A stretch of 64,000 bases of DNA. Origin: Paramoeba atlantica. Taxonomy: Eukaryota > Discosea. Below are positions 54,843 to 63,328 of this stretch, one piece after another. The stretch is from contig CDRNVI010000170.1 in the NCBI GenBank assembly GCA_977017575.1, forward strand, positions 124,001 through 188,000. The letters are read 5' to 3'. A model generated the notes under the pieces. It did not search any database. It saw only the letters and a list, made by a program, of their open reading frames with translations, and was not told the DNA's origin. How positions within the stretch are numbered: the stretch's first letter is position 1; every line of letters starts with the position of its first letter. The position numbers were made by a program, and so were the translations under genes.

Positions 54843-56407
54843 GATCCCCGATCATTGAGACAAGAAGGAGCGTCGGCTGGATTTATTGCTGACGGGATGT
54901 AACAAGGATTCCACAAATGCAGATCGTTCCGTAGGAGAAGAAGAACGGCCTTTCTTGCTATTGAGTCCAGAAAATCGTTCCTGCTTCCCCCCTTCTTTAG
55001 AGCATAAAGAGCCACCACATTGTCTATGAGAGGTTGGATTGTGTTGCCCCTCCGAATCACCTTCAGGTTGAGGGAAGTCTGTATTGCCTCCATGAAAGCC
55101 AAGAGTTCCAGTGCTGCAATGGAGAACATTGCTGTCTCGTCGCTGAACCGGCTTGCCACTGAGATTGTACCTTCCTCTGCATCTATCACAAATCCCCATC
55201 CCGTCCAACATTCTGACTTGGAAGCATCTGAGACAACGATCTTGGTTTGTAGAGGGCGGGAGAATGGCCTCCCATTGTTCTCGTAAATCTGAGTCCAGAG
55301 AAAGGTCAGGATTGCGATTGTCATTGGTGGAACCACCACGTAAGAATCCCACATCCATGTAGGTCTCAGAATCCTCAAGGGTTTTCGTGCTGGGCTGGCA
55401 ATCTTGACAATGTCCAACACTGGTGCCAGAGAAGTTAGCGTCCCCATCACTTTGGCAAGTTGCCAGGCTGTGACATTCCCTAAGAGCAAGAGAGCAATTG
55501 TGTTTTCGATGACTGCGAGTGCCTTTGCCTTTCTTGCTTCTGTTATGAACAGCATGGAGATCGTCGAGTCTATTCTGAGGCCCATGTACACCAGATTCTG
55601 AGTTGGAGTCAATTTGCACTTGTGAAAGGCAATCTTGAAACCCAGATTCTCGAAGAAGGGGAGAATGAAACCGCGAACCATATGGTCCAGAAAGAGAGGA
55701 GAAGAAGCTGTCATTAGAAAGTCGTCGACCCACACCAGAATGGACACTCCTGGGCACAGGACTCGAAGGATCTTTGCAAGTTCCAGAGAGGTTTTGGCTG
55801 CAACAAAAGCTGAGATCTTGAATCTGAACATTGTGGCTAGGAACAGGAAGAATTTCTCGTTCAGCTGAAAGCCCATCCACTGTTGGCTGTCTTGGTGGAG
55901 CATGAAGTGGAGATAAAAATCGCTCAGATCGATGGTCACCATGTAAGCATCCTTGGGAATCACCATGGAGAAGAATGGGATCACTTTGAGCCTCAACTTC
56001 TGATACAGGGAATAAAGTTTGTCCACTCGTGTACCCACAACAACCAGTCTCAGAGTCTTGCACGGGCACGAACCACTCTTGGGTGCAGTCTTGAGAGCGT
56101 TTACAGCGAAGGGGGGAGAGCTGACCTCCTTCACCACAGAAAGACGACGAAGTCTCTGAATTTTGTTTGTGACAAAAGCAGTGTGTTCCACCGGAAACTT
56201 GTTCTGAGCATGAAAAGGCTGAGCACTGGCATTTATCGGGATGCGTACCCCTGTGTTGACCCACTCCAGGACATCTGAAGGTAGAGGTAACGTGTTCCAA
56301 ACACTTCGACGACTGTGCAATCGTGCTGGAAGGTTGGTTCGGCTTGGGAGGGGATGAAGCGAGCAAAAGGGGGCTCTTGGCAGCGTCATAACCCTCAACC
56401 AGGCCAA
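54284..56407 (-). CDS. YR-A: reverse transcriptase and RNase H
   Basis: A 707-codon frame, stop TAG. RT lead-in (VLEWVNTGVRIPIN) and fingers occupy residues 1-140. VTIDLSDFYLHFML (about 155) and LVWVDDFLMTAS (about 225) carry the catalytic Asp residues (VDD). GFKIAFHKCKLTP and VYMGLRID mark the thumb. RNase H has SDASKSECWTGWGFVID with the first Asp and IAALELLAFMEAI with the Glu. The C-terminal block (LDMDLFA ... GVNAFAKTWP) is the typical DIRS-order tail. First codon is non-ATG, 100 bp after the Gag stop in another frame, so translation may use reinitiation or shifting. It overlaps the recombinase frame by about 560 bp. Confidence 0.9.
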   Translation of the reverse strand: MAWLRVMTLPRAPFCSLHPLPSRTNLPARLHSRRSVWNTLPLPSDVLEWVNTGVRIPINASAQPFHAQNKFPVEHTAFVTNKIQRLRRLSVVKEVSSPPFAVNALKTAPKSGSCPCKTLRLVVVGTRVDKLYSLYQKLRLKVIPFFSMVIPKDAYMVTIDLSDFYLHFMLHQDSQQWMGFQLNEKFFLFLATMFRFKISAFVAAKTSLELAKILRVLCPGVSILVWVDDFLMTASSPLFLDHMVRGFILPFFENLGFKIAFHKCKLTPTQNLVYMGLRIDSTISMLFITEARKAKALAVIENTIALLLLGNVTAWQLAKVMGTLTSLAPVLDIVKIASPARKPLRILRPTWMWDSYVVVPPMTIAILTFLWTQIYENNGRPFSRPLQTKIVVSDASKSECWTGWGFVIDAEEGTISVASRFSDETAMFSIAALELLAFMEAIQTSLNLKVIRRGNTIQPLIDNVVALYALKKGGSRNDFLDSIARKAVLLLLRNDLHLWNPCYIPSAINPADAPSCLNDRGSWMTLPWVWSLLLSIVPPLDMDLFACNLSAVVPCFFSMTLCPNSAGVNAFAKTWPQKAWMCPPLSIIAPALATLFESQTHALVVVPLWKCPWLQPLLRGSAWLLTLDWTSGTMHQPVGCSTELSQISLTKWIAVWFCPNLFVTRLSPPPEPATSRYVRPSTPGHVKETIALSLRQMQCCQNMFGPN

Positions 56408-56508
56408 AGGGTCAGGAATGATCCTCAGAAGAGGAAGAACTAGAGGAGGAAGCCCTGTTGCGTGACTTCCTGCGCTTCCTACGACTCTTCTTTTTCACCA
56501 CAGTTGTA

Positions 56509-57519
56509 TCAGATGACCGGGGGGGGAGTCGGCACAGGCGACGCCACGACTGGAGGCATTTGATACGGACCAGGGAACTGAGGGGGGAAAGGTGGCCAGA
56601 AACCCATGGGGAAAGAAGGAACTGCTGGACCAGGAACTTGGTTCAAAGAACCATTGATCTGGTTCAAAGCTTGCTCAGCCGACTTTGGGACAACCAGAGC
56701 AGGCGCCGCCGCAGCCTTGGCCTTATTAGGGCAACTTCTAGAAGAGTGACCACTTTCGCCGCAGGAGAAACAACCTTTTTTGTTTGGTCTGGCAGTAGTG
56801 ATACCGCGCGCAGGAAGGGCAAGGTCCCACCCTCTCAAATCAGCGTCACAAAGTAAGTCCGCACAAACCCGAATAAACTGGCTCAGGAACTTAGCATAGT
56901 GACCAGGATTTCCACCTGACGCGGCTTCCTCGAGGACCTTCTCCACGAGAGCATCACAAGTACGGAGGACAGACAATTCATTGACATTTCTTGCTGCCTT
57001 CTTCGATGTGGCCCACGTCTCCCAACGATTGAGAGGCTCAAACTGAGGCCAGGTGAAAGGGTTGTCCAAAATATACGACCGCGCGGGGTCATGTTTAAGT
57101 GTAGAACGACCACAAGTCGGTTTGATGAAACCAGGAGGAGGAATTTGCAAGGACAAGCCAGGAATTTCGTTCGACCCAGCTGGCGTACACAACTGTGGCG
57201 AAGGGGAGGGGGAAGGAGCGGGAGCACTCAATGTATTCTGACCAAAGTTGGGAGAAGACGAGGGAGGGTCCAGAGGAGACCACGTCGAGCATGTAGAAGA
57301 TGAGGAGGAGGAGATACCAGAACCTGGAGACAGGTTGCTTGAGGGTGGGGTTGACAACAAAGACAAGTTGAGACCGCTTGGATCCCTGTCCACAACAGTT
57401 TGGAGCAAACTAGTGAGAGCATCAAACCGCTTTTCCAAGGAAGCAAGACGATCAGCGGGTTGTGTGGCATCGCCCATCGCGACCTCGTATTCGGTATCAG
57501 AATCGTGAGTGTCTGACAT
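56509..57519 (-). CDS. YR-A: Gag-like protein with CCHC zinc knuckle
   Basis: From ATG at 57519 (MSDTHDSDTEYEVAM) to TGA at 56509, 336 codons. A short coiled-coil-like ADRLASLEKRFDALTSLLQ is followed by a Ser/Pro-rich linker. A capsid-like helical domain spans about residues 150-260, with CFSCGESGHSSRSC near residue 255, and the C-terminus is proline-rich. Gag should package element RNA in cytoplasmic particles. The ORF is undamaged. Confidence 0.88.
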   Translation of the reverse strand: MSDTHDSDTEYEVAMGDATQPADRLASLEKRFDALTSLLQTVVDRDPSGLNLSLLSTPPSSNLSPGSGISSSSSSTCSTWSPLDPPSSSPNFGQNTLSAPAPSPSPSPQLCTPAGSNEIPGLSLQIPPPGFIKPTCGRSTLKHDPARSYILDNPFTWPQFEPLNRWETWATSKKAARNVNELSVLRTCDALVEKVLEEAASGGNPGHYAKFLSQFIRVCADLLCDADLRGWDLALPARGITTARPNKKGCFSCGESGHSSRSCPNKAKAAAAPALVVPKSAEQALNQINGSLNQVPGPAVPSFPMGFWPPFPPQFPGPYQMPPVVASPVPTPPPVI

Positions 57520-57630
57520 CGTAGTACACAATACGGCCAAACAGAAAAACAAAGGGTAAAAAAGGCACTAGGCAACAAAAAACCCAATAAACAGAACACA
57601 AAAAACCAATAGCATCAGGCTCACGAACGG
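57520..57630 (-). other. YR-A 5' leader
   Basis: Between repeat A1 and the Gag ATG; contains no conserved motif that I can identify. Confidence 0.6.
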
Positions 57631-57844
57631 AACACAAGAAAACAACGTTCACGAGAACGAAGGAACAAAAAGAAAAGTGAAAAAGAAAGAAGAAAGAAGT
57701 GAGAGCGGTGACACTGGTCGAGATTCCAATCTCAGAGACCAACAGGGTCTGACGTCAGCCACCTTACCAGAAAAAAGGAGACCCCGGGTGAGGGAAAAGT
57801 CACCCTCTACAGGTTACCCCGCTTTCCTAATTGGAAAGCGGCCA
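57631..57844 (-). repeat. YR-A split repeat A1
   Basis: 214 bp, the 5' terminal repeat. It retains CG in AACGTT and CCCCGGG where A2 has TG and CA, and has TG in AAGTGAG where A2 has CG. Confidence 0.93.
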
Positions 57845-58065
57845 AAAGTTGAAGCAAAGATTGAATGTCTTTCATTTTCAGATCCCCTTGACCAGAAAAG
57901 AGGTTTTCCATTTTGAGGCTGTGAAGAGAGCCTCCAGCAAGAAATGAGAAGAATGTCCATCAAGAAGAAGGATGACTGGTTTATCTTTTTGTCTGGCAAT
58001 TTTGTTTTTCCAAGCAATGAAGAGGAGCATATTAATCTTCCCAACTTTCTAGCAGTTCAGCCATG
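57845..58065. other. no gene; spacer between YR-A and the small inverted-repeat element
   Basis: Unique sequence; no motif. Confidence 0.4.
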
Positions 58066-58069
58066 TTAA

Positions 58070-58324
58070 CACGGAGGTCATGAACAATGACCAAAGTGTC
58101 AAAGCATGGATAAGTCATAAAGGTGTTTTTATTGGTTGTTTCACCAAAAGAGTTTGTTTGCCGAAGTCGGCTTGATGAAAAGTTGCTAGAATTATCAACC
58201 AATAAAAACATGTCACATCAACCAAATCACTTTCATCCAACAATTTGCCATCGATAGGGAGAGGTGGGAGGGTCACAAACTTATCCATGCTTTGACACTT
58301 CGGTCATTGTTCATGACCTCTGTG
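58070..58324 (+). mobile_element. 255-bp TTAA-bordered inverted-repeat element (MITE-like) with palindrome-bounded core
   Basis: 46-bp terminal inverted repeats (58070-58115, CACGGAGGTCATGAACAATG onward; 58279-58324) match except at two CpG/CpA positions. TTAA flanks both ends (58066-58069, 58325-58328), as in piggyBac-mobilised elements. Inside is an 87-bp core (58124-58210) bounded by perfect 15-bp inverted repeats TGTTTTTATTGGTTG. No coding capacity. A partial copy with the core flipped lies at 62854-62984, and its end motif recurs at 58331-58355. Confidence 0.82.
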
Positions 58325-58330
58325 TTAACA

Positions 58331-58355
58331 AAGCATGGTAAGTCATAAAGGTGTT
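58331..58355 (+). repeat. extra copy of the element's end motif
   Basis: AAGCATGGTAAGTCATAAAG then GTGTT, the same text as 58102-58128 and as the inverse of 62964-62985. It directly follows the TTAA, so the small element may have inserted into an older relative. Confidence 0.65.
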
Positions 58356-58461
58356 CAATTCATAAAATTCGGACCCACTCCAAAATCAGAAAAAGCAAAA
58401 CCATAGATCTCCCTCGATTGGATCCCATACAAGGAACTCAAGGTTCAATTCAAGTCGCAGA

Positions 58462-59583
58462 TCACTCATCCTCATGGTCATACAGAAAGTCCTCTTCATC
58501 AAGATCTTGATCATCATCCTCAGGGATCGCATTGGCAAAAATTTGAACCATCAGGTCTGGACCAAAATCAGTGCGATTATAAAATTTCTCCACTAAATTC
58601 CTCAATTTGTGTCCAGTTCTTTCCATAACAACAGCCATGGGAATGCCAATCATTCTCCAGTAAGTAATAGTTGCATGTCTGATGGTTGCAGGCCCAAACT
58701 TGGAGTCAATCCCAGCATTCTTCATCAGTTTCTAGGTGTCTCCAGCCAACATGGTCGGCTTTATCGTCCGGTTGCCTCGATGATGCAGCCACAGGGTCTC
58801 ACAATCCAAAAGGTTATAAGCAGCCATATTGAGGTTCACATAAGCCTTCAGGGCAGAAAATGCACAGATAGGACGATCTTTTTCAAGGGGTAATTTCTCA
58901 ATCACATAATATTTGGAAAAACATCTCCTTTCTGTGTGCTGTGTCTTCCAGTGGAAAAACCGGAACCTCACTGTAGTCTCTGTCCATACCATGGACAGCC
59001 TGTGAATGTGTGCAACATCACTCGTACGTCCAGCAATAGAAGTTCTTACCAAAGTAACCGCTCTTGCACGATGACTAATAAAATGTCCTTCTTCTGGAAG
59101 GTGTTTCCTCAAGTAATCAAACAGGATTTCCAAATTCCACATCTCTGAATATTTAGGCTCAATTGGACATTCTCTCCTAATGGCTTGGGAGAGGCGCTTC
59201 ATCAAAGGGAATTCAACAATGTCAATACCAGCATTCAGACGGAGGCGTGAGGCAATTGCAGTTTGATGGTTCACAAAGGACGACTGGTTTTGAGCCAAAA
59301 ACTCCACAATATGGATGATGCTAAATCTCCACAACTCCTTGGAACTCAGCCACCTCCGAAAAGCTTCAATATTGGTGTCTCTGCGGGAAGAGGTGTCTTC
59401 TCCCACAGCTTTTCTGAGTAATGTAGTGGTGCCCACAGTCATTCCCCAATGCTGCTGCTTCACAGCTGGATCAATGAGATCATCCAACGAAAAGATTGGT
59501 CTGAGGTCTCTTGGGGGAATTGAATGGCCTTCTGATGAATAGAGAGGGAAGTAACTTTGATCTTGTTGATTCTGTGGAACCAA
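58462..59583 (-). CDS. YR-B: tyrosine recombinase with one in-frame UAG
   Basis: One frame of about 373 codons, interrupted only by UAG at 58732-58734. Upstream: helical core-binding part (RWLSSKELWRFSIIHIVEFL) and TLVRTSIAGRTSDVAHIHRL carrying the first catalytic Arg. Downstream: GPATIRHATITYWRMIGIPM, GHKLRN (HxxR box) and FYNR with the nucleophile Tyr, then an acidic tail. The stop separates the Arg from the His-Arg-Tyr residues, so the enzyme is inactive unless the stop is read through. UAG would come from CAG by a C to T change in a CpA context. The 5' end overlaps the RT frame by 124 bp. Confidence 0.78.
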
Positions 59584-61343
59584 GTTGCTGAAGGGACGTA
59601 TGAGTGGACCAGGAGGAGTGTCACATTCTCTGCTTTGGCCTTGGAGAGAGTTTGATGAATGAGATGAGATGGGGGAAAAGTGTAAATTGTCTCATTGGAC
59701 CATGGGATTGAGAAGGCATCTGTTGCTACTGCTAATGGATCGGTCCTCCGAGAACAAAATCTCTCCATTTTCGTTGAAAAACGTGTTGCAAAAGTGTCCA
59801 GGGTTGGGAATGTCTGAAGATTGAAGCATAGGTTCTCGAACGATTCTTGCAGAAGAAAATAATCCTCTTTGTCCGACAGCCAAGAGAGATGATCTGAGGA
59901 CTTGATCTCCTCCTGAGACAACAGGATGGGAAGTTGTAGAATGTTGTGTTTCTCCATAAATTTCCATGTTGCTGCTGCCATCCTCGAAAGAGTTGGTTCC
60001 TTGCCATAAATTTTGGAAATGTAAGCTTTCACTGTTGAAGAGTCTGTTCCATAAATCGAAACTTCGTCCATGAGGTCCTCGGAGTAATCCAAGACTTGTC
60101 GTCTCCATGTTTCCAGCTCCCTCCAATTGGTGCTCTTCAGCTGTTCTTGGGGAGTCCACAGACCAGCCTGGTCTCCGAATCCCTGGAAGCCATAACCCAT
60201 TGAGCCTGCATCTCCCATTGTCTGAATCATGTGGTGCAGCTCCGTTCTGAGAGGCATAGACAGAAGAAAGGAACAGGATCTCCAGTGTCTGATCTCCACT
60301 CTCGCTTCTTCTGGCACTGGGGCTCGACAAATCCAGCCTCCCTTCTTGATGAGATTGTTCTTGTGAATCTCCAGCTCCATGATCCAAGCAATAGTGTGGG
60401 TGTGAACTTGTGAGATGTACCTCACCTTGCCAATCAGAGATGCAAGGTCCTTAGGAGATGCACACTCCATGTTGATTTTCTTGGCCGCTTTGTTGATCAA
60501 CAGGAGTTTTTTCTCTGGGGCTGAGATGGTGAAAGTCTTTGTATTCCAACAGAATCCTTGAAATTTCACCTCCTTGGAAACATCCTTTGCTGTTTTCTCT
60601 GTGTTGACTAAAAATCCCAGGTTGTGGAGAATCTGGAGGGCAATCAGAGCTTTCTGACGAGCAATAGACTTCACAGTTCCCAGCTGAAGAATCATATCGT
60701 CGACCCAGATGATTACATTGATTCCAAAAGCCTCCATCTTGGTGATCACTGGGGCCATGATGCGTGCCATGATTTGCATTGAGTTCTTGAAGCTGAACGG
60801 CAGTGCTTGCCATTGGTACAGGACTCCGTCCATCCAGAAGCGAAAGTATCTTCGGTGAGCAGGTTTGATCGACATTGACCAGTAGAATTTGCTCAGGTCG
60901 ATCTGATAAAGCCAATTGTCTTGTTCTAAGCGTTGTCATACATCCTTGATTGATTCCATCTTTAGCTTCATCTTCACAGTAATTGCGTTGAGCTCCTTTG
61001 TGTTGCTGCAAAGGTGTCTGTTCTTCTGTTCTGTAACTAGGTTGTGAATGAGTTCTCCACTCTCTCCAATTCTCTCCTCTGGAACTACTTCGATCGCCTC
61101 CCACTGTTCTGCTAGGTCTCTCCAGTCCCATTGTTCCACTGCCATCTCCTCTGTCCACAAAAGTTCTTTTGGTTCCTTCATCTTCACTGCTGTTTTCAAT
61201 AAATTTCTCTGAATGTTGACTCGAACTCCTTGTCTGATCGTCTCCAAGATCCAACTGTCCCTCATGATTGATCTCCACACATCTCTGAATCTTGTCGATT
61301 GAAGTCGACCTGCTCTCTTTGTTTCTTGACTCAACTCTTCCAA
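59460..61343 (-). CDS. YR-B: reverse transcriptase and RNase H with one in-frame UGA
   Basis: A single frame broken only at 60936-60938 (UGA). Before it: RFRDVWRSIMRDSWILETIR and the N-terminal RT region ending KELNAITVKMKLKMESIK. After it: QIDLSKFYWSM, WQALPFSFKNS, VIIWVDDMILQLG (catalytic VDD), thumb GFLVNTEKTAKD, then RNase H-like part with TNWRELETWRRQVL (Glu) and IYGTDSSTVKAYIS (Asp). The tail LDTFATRFSTKMERF ... AFSIPW is typical of DIRS-order elements. The UGA follows GTA and precedes CAA and would be CGA before one CpG transition. Highly diverged from YR-A. Confidence 0.82.
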
Positions 61344-61531
61344 CCTCTCTGAGAGGAAAATCCTCTTCCCTGTTGGCCATGAAATCCTCTCCCCCTCCCA
61401 TGACCAGGGCCATTTGATTTGCGCTGAGCATCATGCAAAAAGTCATCGAAATCATCCTGAAAGGTCACAGTTCTGTTTGAATGAAAATCCCGATCTTGTT
61501 GTTCACCAAATGGGGCAGGAGAAATTTTTCT
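61344..61531 (-). pseudogene. YR-B: RG-rich extension of the Gag-like frame after UGA
   Basis: After the UGA at 61532 the same frame stays open for about 60 codons, ending TGA in GRGRGFHGQQGRGF, SSQRGWKS. Arg-Gly-rich ends are common in retroelement nucleocapsids that lack zinc knuckles, so the UGA is probably a decayed CGA inside the original Gag. Confidence 0.55.
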
Positions 61532-62272
61532 TCATTTGTTGCTGCTTCCTTTTCTGGTTCCCGCCTTCACAGCTGACTTGATAAGATTGTGGGTCGTTTG
61601 TTTGTCTTTCTTCTCCTTGTAGAACTTGAGATCCTTGTCTGTAAGGCAGGAATGACTACTTCCAATCTTTACTTCATCATGAGACATTGATCGTCTGGCA
61701 ATGTTTCGCATCTCCACGTTCAGTCTTGACATTTCCATGATCATCAAGACGTTCAGTGTATTTAAAGCCTTGTTGTGTTTCTCCTTGTCTTCCGCAGAGT
61801 TGGTGAGCACCTCAGCCACATTGAACATGGAATTGAGAGCCTGCATTGATTCATGAAGAACCAAAGCCTTAGCCTTCTCAATTGGTTTCTTGCTCACATG
61901 GGCTTGGTAAACTTGATCAGGTATTCTCGGCACTTCAACTCCAGGAAGGTTCACAGAGGACCTGACAGACTTGAGGTCCGCTGTTTCATACTTGAGTGTC
62001 CATGGATCCTTCTCTCTCTCGGTCACAAGCTGCGAAAGCAAATCCTTTGGCGCTGTTGATTCGATCATTGTCTTGAAAGGCATTTGTTTTTCGCGTTTGG
62101 ACTTGGGAATGAGCGTAATTGGTTTCTTCTTTTTCTCCTGTTCGAACTTTTCAGAAAGCAAGGAAAAAGAATCTTGTAAATCAGAAAGAGATGTAGTTAA
62201 TTTGCTGATCATCCCTGTTAGAATATCAGTATTCTTGGTTTGAAGAATGTTTGACTTAATGGAGAACATCAT
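61532..62272 (-). CDS. YR-B: Gag-like protein
   Basis: A 246-codon frame, helical and charged: a leucine-rich coiled coil (LTTSLSDLQDSFSLLSEKFE) near the N-terminus, a basic KKKKPITLIPKSKREK stretch, then helices with LNTLNVLMIMEMSRLNVEMR, and a basic C-terminus. No zinc knuckle. Position upstream of RT in the same orientation supports Gag. A degenerate copy of its last third lies at 12415-12690, so it belongs to a multicopy family. Confidence 0.65.
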   Translation of the reverse strand: MMFSIKSNILQTKNTDILTGMISKLTTSLSDLQDSFSLLSEKFEQEKKKKPITLIPKSKREKQMPFKTMIESTAPKDLLSQLVTEREKDPWTLKYETADLKSVRSSVNLPGVEVPRIPDQVYQAHVSKKPIEKAKALVLHESMQALNSMFNVAEVLTNSAEDKEKHNKALNTLNVLMIMEMSRLNVEMRNIARRSMSHDEVKIGSSHSCLTDKDLKFYKEKKDKQTTHNLIKSAVKAGTRKGSSNK

Positions 62273-62853
62273 TTGTGAATTCTATGATCACGAGTTGTGC
62301 TATCCTGAAGCGCCTCATCTTCCTCTTTCGAATGGTGCTAGTCCCATCTGAATCTGACAACTACACACCGAGATATTGATCAATCATTGAATTGTGCCTT
62401 CAAGAATACCTTTGCCCTATTTCAGACCCAATTTGATTGCATAGTTTATTCTCCATATTCTGATCTTTCAGCCCGTGAATTTATTTGTGCTGACGTCATC
62501 TGTTGTTCCCTTCCTTAAACTTGTTGTGTCTTTGTGTCTCTTATGTGTGCTTTTATTTGTGTGTGTTTCTCTGCTTTTGCACTTGGTGTCACATTGACAA
62601 ATATGTGATTGAAACCTGTTCGTAAATAAACGCGTGAGAGACTTTGTTTTTTTCTCACGTTCCCGGCTCTCGCCATGGAATGAAGTTTGCACCTTTCTTT
62701 TCTTTTCTCAGCAATCTTCTTCCACCAAACCCCGCCACTTGACAATCCCCGTTTGTTCTTCAAGATGCTGAATCAGGCGGTCTGAAGCCTCTCCATCTCC
62801 TCCTTGGTGTGTTGTCATGTGGTCCGAATTATGAACTGGTGAATTGGGAAAAA
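62273..62853. other. 5' region of YR-B, no gene
   Basis: Probably the leader and terminal repeat of YR-B; a TAAATAAAC motif (62622-62630) may be a polyadenylation signal in a plus-strand reading. No matching repeat copy was found, so ends are undefined. Confidence 0.4.
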
Positions 62854-62984
62854 TGAAAGTGATTTGGTTGATGTGACGTGTTTTTATTGGTTGTTTCACT
62901 GAAAGAGTTTGTTCGCCGAAGTCGGCTTGATGAAAAGTTGCTAGAATTATCAACCAATAAAAACACCTTTATGACTTACCATGC
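62854..62984 (-). repeat. partial copy of the small inverted-repeat element with flipped core
   Basis: Left flank TGAAAGTGATTTGGTTGATG (62854 on) and right flank CCTTTATGACTTACCATGC (62966-62984) are the reverse complements of the flanks in 58070-58324. The 87-bp core between them (62879-62965) has the same orientation as the core there, so core and flanks are inverted relative to each other. Confidence 0.85.
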
Positions 62985-62987
62985 TTT

Positions 62988-63328
62988 TTTTTCAACCATT
63001 GAAATTATTTTTTCAATGGTCAATGTTTTTCTTGGTTTTTTTTGACAGTTGAAATTTTGATTGACTTTTTTCTTTTGATGGTTGAAATTTTTGATGTTTT
63101 TTTTGATTGTCAAAGTTATTTTTTCAATGGTTGATGTTTTTCTTGGTTTTTTTTCAATGGTCAAAAGTTTGGACAATGGAAAAAGATCAAGTTGAGGCTG
63201 TTTGTGAGCTGAGGTGGGCAATGACATCAGCTAACTTTCAGGGTGTTGAAACCTCTCCAGCAGTCTGATTCAAACCCACAAATCACCCTGACTGCAAGTG
63301 CAGCAGCTTGAGCCCACCCCTGTGTGTA
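62988..63328 (+). repeat. repeat R, CpG-depleted copy
   Basis: Second copy of 44638-44911 (aligned from about 63049) with an extra tandem piece of the TTTTTTCAATGGT part at its start. CpGs of the first copy are TpG or CpA here. Ends AGCAGCTTGAGCCCACCCC. Confidence 0.85.

Larger units (their letters stand above)
52796..57844 (-). mobile_element. tyrosine-recombinase retrotransposon YR-A with split direct repeats, apparently intact
   Basis: Reading the minus strand: A1 (57844-57631), Gag, RT/RNase H, YR, then B1 (53529-53415), A2 (53414-53201) and B2 (52910-52796). The A1-ORFs-B1-A2-B2 layout is the split-direct-repeat arrangement of PAT/Ngaro-type elements of the DIRS order, which integrate by recombinase and make no target duplication. 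All three ORFs are uninterrupted. B copies are identical over 115 bp; A copies differ at three CpG positions in 214 bp. About 290 bp of other sequence lies between A2 and B2. Confidence 0.88.

Noticed and set aside
54852..56366. 504-codon Ser/Gln-rich minus frame
   Set aside because: Second frame over the YR-A RT; no motifs, while the RT frame has all catalytic residues.
60451..61455. 334-codon minus frame over YR-B
   Set aside because: Shadow of the RT frame; no domain, hydrophilic composition produced by frame-shifted reading.
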